64,000 nucleotides of DNA from Halichondria panicea (lineage: Eukaryota; Porifera; Demospongiae; Suberitida; Halichondriidae). The translations under genes and the position numbers were made by a program. The notes beneath the pieces are model-generated. The model was given only the letters and a program-made list of their open reading frames with translations, had not been told where the DNA came from and searched no databases. Where the stretch lies: positions 3,594,830-3,658,829 of the forward strand of contig NC_087389.1 of NCBI RefSeq assembly GCF_963675165.1. The letters run 5' to 3'. Below are positions 21,401-33,400 of the stretch, one piece after another; the first letter of the stretch is position 1, and each line of letters starts with the position of its first letter.

Positions 21401-24400
21401 TGAATTTTTTCATGCTGTTCTTGTATACGGATAGAACTTCGAACATTAGTTTCTCAAAACGGTAGGTCAATACTGTCCCCCTTTCACCCGAAAATATTTT
21501 GGGGTAGGAAGGTGCAAAGTGAGTGATATTGTAATCAATTTGAAGCTTAAGCACTGCTTTATTTAATTATGCAATAAAATACAATTAATTAGTTTGCTCC
21601 ATAAGGGTTGTTTTCCTAGGCCCTGTCACATATATAGCAACATAATCATACCTTTCACAGGCGCGTAACAATGCGGGGTATAACATAAACATGAATGCAC
21701 ATGCAAAACAAAGTGTTTTCTTCAACATGCGTACCCGACTAGTATAAAAGCAAACACTTGTTTGAGCTCTGCAGTTGCTGTTATCTATGCAAGACAACTA
21801 CCATGGCGTACACTTTAAAACACCTCCTGGCTGCTTGTTTGATACTGGCTCTACCTGCTGCATTGATTGCCAGGCCAACAGTTTCACAACGGGACCAGCT
21901 GATCAAGCAGCTTTTAAACAATAATCCAAGCAAGAGAGCAAACAATTTTTGAGGATAAGACCATTGCTTCAAAAATCCAAGAAAAAATGTTGGTGCGTTG
22001 ACAATTATCAACTTTATCTAATGACAATTACATTGTATATACTCAATACTGTACTGAATTTTTATATCCCTAAAGGAACAGCTGTTACATCGTCTGAGGA
22101 GCCAAAAGCAAAGTCGCATTATAGAAAAAAAGCTGGAGGTTAGAGATACATTAAAACAGCAATACGATACAACATATAATATAGAATCGCATGCATGCAT
22201 GTGTCCTACGTAAACATGCATGTATGAATACGGCACTTTACAACTGCACTTTACAAATGCAGGACGAAGACATGGCAATGGCTGATACTTATGATGCAGG
22301 GCTCTTTGAGGGAGACATTGCTCTGACTGTGGAGGACATAGCTGAAATGAATGACCTTGATATGGTGAGTTCACATACCGCCACGTATGCAAATACAATT
22401 GTAGTTTGCCATAATATAGTCCGGGAGATATCTGTATACCACATGGCCATGGCCATGTACATGTATATGTAGCCATGCACTCGGAAACTTATTGCTTGCA
22501 TGTTTATTGTTCACATGTTTTACAGGATGTTGAAATCCAGAAAATATACAGCAGGGCAAGAAAATGGCCAGAGGGAAAACTTTACTATTCCTTCGATGAT
22601 GGTTTCCCAGAACTCGGTAAATATAACGTTCTAGAAGCAATGGCGGAGTACGAGAAAAGCACATGTGTGACATTCCATGAAACAACTGAGGGTCAACATT
22701 TAAACATCACACATAGACGTAAGGGCTGTTGGTCATACATGGGAAGACTCAATAAAGTGCAAGAGTTGAGTCTCGGACCTAGATGTCAAAGTAAAGGAAC
22801 CGCTATGCACAAACTAGGTCATGCAATCGGATTCTTCCATGAGCAAAACAGACCAGATCGAGATCGTTATATTACTGTTCACTGTGAAAATGTCGGAGAC
22901 AATAAAATATTAAACTTTGATTTGCAAAAGTATATCAATTTTCAAGGTGAGGAGTACGCGTTTGATTCGATTATGCACTACAGTAATAATTCTTTCTCGA
23001 AGAATAAGCAGCTTACAATGACGATTAAAAATAGGGAAGTTTGGGAAGAACAAGGTGAACCCGAACTTGGAGCTAGAAAGAAACTCAGTGACATTGACAT
23101 TAGACAGATCAACAAGACATACGGCTGTTATGTACCAAATAGTCAAATGGGGTCTCTTCGTGTCAAAGTACTGCAAGCTGGCCCTTTCCAAGATCCCGCT
23201 CACTATTTCGTTTGCGTACTTGCCCAAGATTCTAAAAACAACAAAGTATCGAAATGCAAGAAAAAGGATCTTATGTCTACCACAGATCCAGAATGGGACA
23301 AGGAGTTTGTATTTCACCCAGTCAACCCCGAAACAAAATTCTATTCTTTCGATATTACAATCAAAAAGGAAAAGGACAGATTGTTCTACCAGGCCAAACA
23401 ATTTGGGTGGAGTCAAAAGAGCGTTCGGGCAAGTACTACACAAACAAAGCGCAGAATGTTCTTTATCAATACAAAATCGTGTGAAGAACAATCAGAGGTG
23501 GCACAATCAGAGGTGGCATGGACAAATTCTTAGAATTGGTAGGCAGAGAACAATAACTATAATAATTAAGTATCAGACTTTCTTAGCAATGAGAATAGAG
23601 TTCTATACACGCTTGCATTAAGAGGATGTACGCAAAAGATAATTTGGGGTTTTTGTGATTTTGCTGTTCACGCATGAGTGACTGATTGCTGATTACATAA
23701 AAACCAGGTGACTTCCCTAACAGTGAATAGAGTCATACATACAAGTAAAAGATACATGATATATACATGTAATTGTTAACATAATCCTCCTAGAGAAGCT
23801 GATTCGTATTAGCTAGATATATGTAGATATACACTTCATGTTTGCATACACTCCCGTGAATAATGTCATACAATGTCATGTATGCACGGATAGTGCTAGC
23901 CTCCTTCAATGATGTTTAAGGTAGTTAAACAAGGTTAATCGATGTACATGTACCTCCCATGCTGCCCTGCCTACTATCATTACATAAAGACACGCCCATC
24001 TTATATGAGCATGTGCTCTTGAGGTCCCTGCCTTTGCTATACCAGCTATCTGAGTAAAGCCCCAACCCTCCTTTGGTTTCTATAATCTTTTCTGTCGTTA
24101 TGACATGACTGAGCCGAGGCTATGACTGGTGGCCAGGCCACGTTTTTACCACCAAGTACTTAATTAGGGGAGCAATAATTATTAATAACTGTATTCCTCT
24201 AATTAATTAGAGGGGATACCTAACCCTAATTAACAGTCATCAGTCATGGTCCGGCTCACCCTCCAAGGAGCGTTGCGGTAATGGGTACATATATACATTT
24301 AGTTGTCTGTATGAGTATAGTTAGTAAGGTTAGCATATGTTTCTCAGAGTACTGAGATTAACAGGCCTCAATGAAGAAAAGAAGGCCTGCTACTGACTGT

Positions 24401-27400
24401 TTGCGCATGCGCAAGATATTTGTAAAATTTACTGTAAAACCAAAATTGTTTGCGATATCCTGAATTAGACATAATATATACCCCACTTGGGGTATGTGTC
24501 ATAGCAACTAGGTGGGGTTTAACTACCACAAACTCCGCATTCCTCCATGAACTCCCTTGCCTTGAGGGCACACTGTTTTATACTAGATCTACACACAGCC
24601 AAGAGAAGCTAGACACTTGTTAGCAAGGGCAGGACAGATGGGTGGGGCTCGCTAAACACCATGCAGGAAGGCTGGAGGAAGGGTGGGCTCACTGCTTGGA
24701 AAAGGACAAGTTAGTGCGTAAAGTTAGAAGCTTAGCACTGGCTACAAACTATGTTAGAAGGTTAGCACTGGCTACAAGCTATACGCACAAGCTTTTTGTT
24801 CATTTAAAATAGTTTTTGAGACTGTTAGCTAGTTGTGTCAAGGTGAGGTAGCTTAGGTAGCAAGCATATTTCATTCCAGTGGGTATATAACACAACAACA
24901 ATATTGTCCACTACATTTGATTGCAAACCATCCTTGGCCTCGGGGCTTCGCCCTCGTCCTCTGGGGTTTAATTACTGCCATAAATTCTGCTTGTATAGTG
25001 GACAATAAGTATATAACAAAGAATACATCAAAATCATACACAGAGTTATATAGCTAGCTAGCTAGCTAGAGACAGAGCTGTACATGTATGTTTGTTGCAA
25101 TTAGAGTCTACATGTAGACTTTCACCAAGCTGCTAGGTTAGTATTAGATGGAGGTGGCCAGTCCATATAGGCTAGTGTAAGCTTTCACTCCGTTCAGACA
25201 ATTGTTGCAGGCTGTGAGTCTTTGTTAGCACAGCAGGCTAAGGGCAAGGTAGCTATCAGACAGGCTAGAAACCTTCAATCAAACTTTCTATCTACTCTTG
25301 ACTTCCTTCAATCCACTTCCGTTAGCTGTGACGTCATTGTTTTACTGAGCATATACATGTACATTGTTATCCTGCGTTAGCTGGCTAATGGTTAGCGCAT
25401 GCGCAAGCAGTCGATACCATGCAAGCCCACAGTGCGGCCTGGGATCAATCAAGGCTATAGGGCTTGTGCAAATAAAGTGTGTAATGATTATAGTGCTCAT
25501 AGCTCACCTTTGTAATGTGAGTGGTGATGGGGGTCCAGGTGAGGGAAAGCTGAGGGGTGTTGGCCACACCCATTTCTAGGAGGGCTGCCACAGGGAACAA
25601 TCCAACCTCCTACACGTATATGTAGTAGGAGATTGACCAGTGTGTGTGTAATAGCCCATACAATGTACATACACATGTATGAGCTGTTACTGAAACGATC
25701 ACTCCTTGAACTACAATGTACCGTATTACTAGAATATTTTGCGGGTGAAAAACGTTTGCGAATGAGCCAAATCAGCAGAACATTTAACCCTTTATGATAT
25801 AACTATTGCGTTCTGGAAAGGATCATGTGTATTTACTAGTAATAATTTCGGTTTTGCGGATTTTATTGTTGCGAATTGATCAACCATCGCATAGTTCGTA
25901 AATGTTTGATGCTCGCAAAACATTCTAGTAATACGGTACATGTATACGTACAACTGGCATAAGTGTATCTACATAATTATACTTGTTTCAACTAGCTAAA
26001 AATGAATGTGGCGTAATTCTATAGAGGGGAGTGAAAGTGTCCATAGCTTACCCTGGGGTTCGGTGAGGCCATGGCATTGTCAGACAAATGACAGAGGGAG
26101 GTTATCATGCTCGTTACCGTGGTGTCTCTCAGTTTCCTGTGAATATACATGTACATGCACTGAATAATAGAATCTGTACAATTAATTATACAGTGCATGT
26201 ATTTTTGGGTGTTACATATGCATGCTGTATGGTAAACATAATTATAGCCACATTATTTTGGTCCATGCATACCGTATAGCTAGAAATTTCTGCGAATTCT
26301 GCGTAAACGCAGAAATACTATCCGCAAATGCTTATTAACCACGCCTAATTTAACAGTTGAAAGTTCAATTCGCAGAAATATTATCAGCAGAAGGTCTTTT
26401 TACAGCTATTCGCAGAATTTTTGGGCCACAGAAATTTCTAGCTACCATATAGCGGGTATAAATGTTCGCGGTTTTCGCGGATTGAGCCTGTACCGCGAAA
26501 ATTCATACCCACAAAAATTTATGAATAGTACTATTAGTAGGCGTGTTCAGTATTATTGACCACACCTATTGACAATAAGAGGAAAGAAAAAGGAATCAAG
26601 AGACAAGGACGCCGGTATAGCCCAGATTGTTTTGTACTGGTGGTATCCCCTGACCATGGCCTGCACAGCAAACGTTCTGCTAGAGGTGGAGGACATAGTG
26701 CCTCACCGATTCTATTATTTTATACAGGCTTAGCCTGGATTCGAGGCTAACGGTGTGGAGGTACAGCTGCATGTTGATGTGCGCATGCGCCAGAAGGCTG
26801 GAACTCAGACCACAAAAATAAAATCCGCAAAATCCTTTGTAGAGGTCCATCCGCGAAAATGTATACCCTCGAAATATACCCGCTATAAGGTATACGGTAA
26901 TTATATAGCTACCTGTGTTAGTACGTGCTAGTACCCTCGCGAAAATACGCCCACCCTTTCTGCAAGAATTTAGTTTAGGCTTATTACTATTAGGGGACTG
27001 AGCGTATAATCGTGAACGGCAAGTTTTCACTCGAATACGCGCCCACCCGCGGCCTCAAATCGAGGTTTACCCTTGTGGCTATGGCTATGATATTTTAATA
27101 CATAGTATGAACATTTCATTGACAACAACAATGTTATAAACTAATGCATGAGTATGATTAAAGCATGACAAGAGAATGAACAAGAAGAAGTGGACTCTGA
27201 CTCTATTCGTTGCTTCCCGAAGTATGGACAAAGTTGTAGGTCATACTTCTAGAGAGCTATCAGGTAGCTCTGTTTCAGCAACAACATTGGCTTGGGTGAT
27301 GACTTTGTTCTCAGATTTGTGTTAATTGTTCCCTTTCCCTGCATATAGGACTAGTTTATTCCCTGCATACATCTTCAAGGGCAAACAGATCCACACAAAG

Positions 27401-30400
27401 AAACTTATATACTGTATGTCTGACGTGGTCCAGCAAGGAGTAGAGTCTAACTATACATGTAGCTACATGTACTACCTAAATTTGCTTTCTTCACTAAAAT
27501 TAAGTGTGAACATGGGGCATTTAGCTACTGCGTATGCTTAAACTTCATTCTGGGTGGGCGTATTATCGAGTCACAATACCCTTGTAAGAACTTCAAAGCA
27601 AAAGAGGGAATGGGCGTTTAGCTTATTTTCGTGAGAGTACGGAATATACATGTACATGTACAAGCACTCAAGCACACAACAGACTTGACGAGACACGTGC
27701 AAATATAACACTTGTGATCAGGAGCAAATGAATGCAGTTTTACTTGACAAGATTTAATTAACATGTAGCAAAAGGCTACCAATGTCGATGTGGTCGACAT
27801 ACACATCGACATAATTTATTCATATGTGTATGCCTCCACCAACCAGTGTGGGGTACACTCACTGAGATGACTTGAAGAGTGAGTTCAGTTTCTCTGTCAG
27901 AGAAGAGATGTCAGTCTTCTTCTCGACACTCACCAGCGACTGCAGTGCACAACACAGACACTGATCAGGATGAGGGTACATGTGTCCGTACATACATGCA
28001 TACACATACTACATACACATGACATAATATAATTATACAAGGATTGTAAATAGTATACAGTGTACATGTACATGTGCAACAAAAGTACCATGTAAAAGTC
28101 TTATACTCAAATTGCTGTTGATAATACCAGGAGTGATAATACACATGTCAGCACACATGGTGTTTATACAGTAGTGCCACAACGTAGACAGAGCAACATC
28201 TTTTGATAAACCGTGCATAGTATGGTGCTACTGAATAATATTTGACAGATGCTACTAAAGCCTTACCAGGGCAGAATTGTCCGCAATGCCACTCTGCTTG
28301 AAACCTCCGCTGGCTAGAGGTCGAAGTCCAAATATCTCAAATATGTACTGTCAGAGAGAATATAATGCATGCACAAGACGGTACATTTTAACTATAGAAA
28401 AAAATCGAATTAGCATGTTGTACAATCATGTAGGTTGCTGAGGTAGCAAAAAGCACATCATCACATGCACACACCAATCCTACATTAGTTTTTGAGCAAG
28501 GCAGATACTGAATGAAAATTAACATGAATGCGTGAGACAGGCGATTATGACTAAGCAAGCATGGGCTCACTTGTAGAGCATTGAGTAACAGCGGCCAGGC
28601 TGTGTCCAACACGTTGCCATAGAGATCCACTATCTCTAGCAAACTGTTCATGCACTGGAGATTCTTGACCGATACCTACATGTACATGTATGGAAAGAAA
28701 ACCACCTCACATGACAATTACTATAATACATATACACGTACACACGATTCAGTACAACACATACTGTCATGTACATGGAAAATCATGCATTCATTCATAT
28801 GGAACTTTACTTAAAATACTGTACTTTTCACATAGTGTACCATTTGAAACAACCCACGCATCATGTCACAATGTACATGTAGCGTGTCACCTACCAATCC
28901 TGACTGCTGCTGTTCTTTAACTCCCGAGTTCCCACTGCCCAGATTCCTAACAGGCATCGTTGGAGTGCCGCCCCCTCCACTGGTCTCACTCCCCACACCC
29001 TCACCACCTCCACGCCCAACACCAGATCCCTCTGATAAATGCAATTTTCGCCTCGCTCCAAAATCACCACTCCTAGGTGGCTCTTGTATTAACCTTTGAC
29101 CTCCAACAGTTGTCCCGGCAATATGCGAAGGTGGAGCTCGATTCTCGGGAGAACCAGTCACACTGGTTTCAGAACTGCTGCTTTGTCCTGTTTTAGAATT
29201 TGATTTTCTAGGTTCGGGGTGTTTAGATCGCTGAGTGATAAGACTCATGAGGTATTTGGGCGGAAGAGAAGCCTTGCAAAGTGAGGTGAGGAAGGCGTCT
29301 CGGGGAGAGGTCATTTGTAGACGACCACACAGGTTGATGTATGTGGTATTTGCGGACAGTATCTTATTAGTCGTCTGCTCATCAGCACTGTGAGTGTGGG
29401 TGGAGGAATACATAATGATGGACTATGTACACATTGACACGCTATATAAGGTGTTCACATAATTATAAATGTACAAGCAACAATAAAAAAAGTGAATTTC
29501 ATATAAGCTGCAGTTATATAATAAACGAAGTTGTGAAGAGATTAATTTGTGTAGGGTACAATCAGAAGTGCATGAATTCACTCCTGGTACAACTTATCTA
29601 CATGTACACTGCAAGAGCTGTCACGGCTCACCAAGTGTCTAGTAGCAGAGCGAGTGCAGCCAGTACTCCAGACCAGGAGGACTTTAGCATGGTGCTCTTC
29701 ACACCATCAGAAGCTGTGAATGGTGTGAACATGCACACAGCATTCATAGTGTAGTTTCTACACTGTACATGTACATGTGTGTACACCATGTGAAGAACTC
29801 TACAAGATGATTATACATGTGTAGCTACCATTCCACCCAGTACATGTACCTTAATTAGCTCACCGTTTGATGTGGGAGGGGGCGTGGTTGCCCGAGATGT
29901 GATCCTGTCACAAATGACCAGGGACACACTCTTGATGGCATAGAGCAGTGCGTTCATGGCAACCACTAGGGGATACCCCTCTACTATCAGCGGGACATCA
30001 GACTTGTCCAACATCTCAAGACTGCACACGATAACAAGAATTAAAATACGTATGAGCAATCTAATCAACATGGCAGAGCACCTACATGTACTACATTTGG
30101 CCATTCAATTAAAGATTCGGTTTTCAATGAACAAACTCTCTACTAATAAAGCAATCGACTCACTATATAGGCTTGGTGTGTGCTGACTTTGGGAGCACCT
30201 CCACTTGAATATTGTTGCCACGGATACTAAACAAGTGCAGCTGTCTGCCACTGCTAACATTCATGCCTCCGGCTGATGGAAGAGCACTGTTACTATTATT
30301 AGCAACACTCGTTGAAGATGATGACGTAATTCCAAATGGTAGCTGTACTGGTAAAGGTTGGGAGGTGAAGCTGTGTTGAATACAGCTGCCCAGAGCATCG

Positions 30401-33400
30401 ATGATGTCTCCAAATATGCGTGACGAGTGCTCCTGCATGTCATAACGCTCACAGAAAGACCTGGGGTAGGAGGTCAATAATAGAATAAGGGGACTAAAAT
30501 GGTACATGTACATGCATGTCATAGCGTCTAAAGGGTTATCAAGTTACAATTTACCACGCTGTGTGCGAACTACTAGTGGATACTTGACCACACCTACCTT
30601 TTATAAAATTCTAGGTAATGAATTACACTGTAAATTGTACCACGAAGTGATTGCCAAACACATACTGTACACGCAAGAGTGCATAAGAAGAGAAGAGTGT
30701 CGAACTACTGATACTTCTACACAAACACTGTGCACAAAGTAACATGACTTGCACGTGATAAAGTATTGTAAATTTACTAGTAATCTCCTAGTAAATGTTA
30801 ACCGTGGACGTTTTTAGGGGTGTGGTAATCGAACAATTCTAGCTAGTTATTCATGTTCAATGTTCAGAGCTTGTGGAGCTGCTCACTGCACACTGATAGG
30901 AGACGATCTCTTCACAAAAATCATCTAAATAGAGACAATAGTTGAGTTGATCCTCTTCACTTGCACTCTTTACTCACTATTAACAACTTCTGTGCGTTGC
31001 GTAATTATGCGCAAATGTCATCAATTGCGAGATGCTCACGTGCAATTACAGGATGTCACGTTACTTTGTGCACAGTGTTTGTGTAGAAGTATCAGTCGCT
31101 CGACACTCTTCTCTTCTTATGCACTCTTGGTACACGTATGCATATAACAATGTGTTAATTACTTCTCTTAATGCAGATCGACTCACTTGAGCAGGTACGG
31201 GTCATTACAGAATGAGAAGAGGACCTCCACAGCGAGGGTCCGCTGCCACTGTGGCTTGTCAGGGTCCAAGAACCGTACCAACATGCTTAGAAAGATCTCA
31301 CATTGGGTCACCTGAATAGGGCAGTTAACTCATAGTCACACTGTACTCATAGCTAACAGCAATGAGAAAAACATCTGCACAGTACTTCTACATTATTATA
31401 ATTATGTACAACATGTAGTTAAATGTGAGTGCGTATCAGTAACGTACAGTACACCAGGGATAACACATGAAATTTTGTGGTTAATTGGCTTGAACATCGT
31501 CATGTGTAATACACAAATACATGTACTTATCATGACTGCCAGTGAAAAATCAGGACACTGCTGACAATGGCAAGAGCAAATTGAATGTAGTCAACAACAA
31601 ATACTTACATGACCTACATGTATCACTCAAACTATAAAACACACATTCAAATGCATACATGTAATTATGTACACCAAGAGATAGCTCTCACCAGACAAGA
31701 GAAGAACTCTCGTATGAGAACATTCAATATCCGAAGCAAGCGGACAAAGAGTGCAAAGGTCGGTTTATCGGCAGCAAGGAGAGCAGCTGCGACAGGGGAT
31801 GGGCTGGCATGGCGATACTTGCTGGACGGAGAGAAGAGCTTGATGACCAGGGGACATACTCGCTCAGTTAGCAGCTGGTTGAACAATTTCTCCTGTTGGG
31901 ATCAAAAATTCTAAAATGAAGAAACACTCCTAAAAACCGACTATTTCCATTACACGGTACGTTTAATCAAAAGTCTTTGACAACCCATTTCCAAATGAGA
32001 CTGTCTGTTTAAAGTTGCATGTAACGCTAACCCTCACTCTCACTCATACATATATCTTAATTCTGTAATGATAATTAATTCTGCCAATATCTTAATTAGT
32101 AACACACCTTGACAAAGACCTTGCTATGTCCAGATAGCACGGCCTCCAGTAGCTCTAACCCCAATGACAGTTCCAAGTCCACTGACCCGGGCAACCAAGC
32201 CGGGGGGTCTCCATTTGTTAGGAAACATATGTCCTGAGGGGGTGGGGGTACACTGAACATGTACTGTATACTGGTACGTACACTCGCAATCCAGGCTTAA
32301 AGTACATTGTAGGTGCAAAGCTAAGTGTATTATATAGGTAACGTATCTACATGTACATGCAGGGTGTCATACAGGGGAAAAGGGGGGATATCCCCTCCCT
32401 AGCTCCAATTCCCTCCCCTTTTTTTTGCATTCAGGTACTAGTTGTATGACTGAGTGTCCATAGCTGGCAATTTTACATACTATAACAGGGTATTGAAATA
32501 ACAGTTGACTTTTTTTAGCTCTTATTTCCCCCCTCTACTTCAAAATCCTGTATGACACCCTGACATGCATGCGTATAAATAAAGAGTGAATGTAAAAATG
32601 TACCAGTACAATCATAAAATAGAGAGGCCACAGTGAATAATTATTCCTGAGTTTCAAAGCAAAATATATCATGCACATCAGTGAGTTAGCAACATCTGCA
32701 CACCAATGTATGTGTGTACATACACTCGGTCCAAATCTTACCTGAAAGAGGAGGTACGCATCGTTAGCTTGTGTCGGAAGCTGATTGGTAGCCCCACCCA
32801 CTGCACTCACACCCTCCTCCTCCACGAGATTGTCCAGACGCTCAAATAGAGAGAAGACGATCTGTCGAATGGCCACCCCTGCAGTATTGCGGACACTCGA
32901 TTCTTTCGACCCGTACAGCTGGAAACACAGCTCCAGAACCTGCACAGAAGTATATACGTACACATTCGATCTTTTCATGAAACGATTTGATGAATTTCAC
33001 AACTGATATTAAGTACGTATAAATAGATATCCACAAAAGAACTCTCTGGCAAAAACAAAAAAGTGGCACATGCGATGAAAACTACATGACGTATTATGGA
33101 GATTATTTGGGGGCACATGTATGTGCGTGTGATATACGCTGTCACCTTGGTGAGGTCTTTCCCTTGCACGACCTCAGTGACAGAGACCAGTAGGAGTATG
33201 GTCTGCAAGATCTTGAGCTCCTCGACACCTGACACCATCAATACTCGCAGCGTCGCCACAATCGACTGGACACTTTTCTGAAATGAGGAAATACAATAAG
33301 GTACCCTATTTACTTGATTAAACGCCCTCCTTGATTAAACGCCCATTTCGTTTAAATGCCCATAGTAAAAGCTCAGTCTTTGTCAACAAACGCTCATCTT

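Larger units (their letters stand above)
18447..23600. repeat. Segmental duplication copy B (inside MON2)
   Basis: This is the partner of 3157-9960. It contains five in-order MON2 exons (19137-20572) plus intron sequence and the second astacin gene. The block 18447-20570 differs little from copy A, whereas the protease exon (22526-23533) differs in roughly one base in eight by eye. The two parts may therefore have different histories. Confidence 0.9.

Noticed and set aside
22018..22476. 152-residue minus-strand frame inside the copy B astacin gene
   Set aside because: It overlaps astacin exons 2-3 in antisense, has low complexity and is broken in copy A.
28811..29413. 200-residue minus-strand frame considered as a separate gene
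   Set aside because: It is the large MON2 exon 28895-29387 plus intron read-through.
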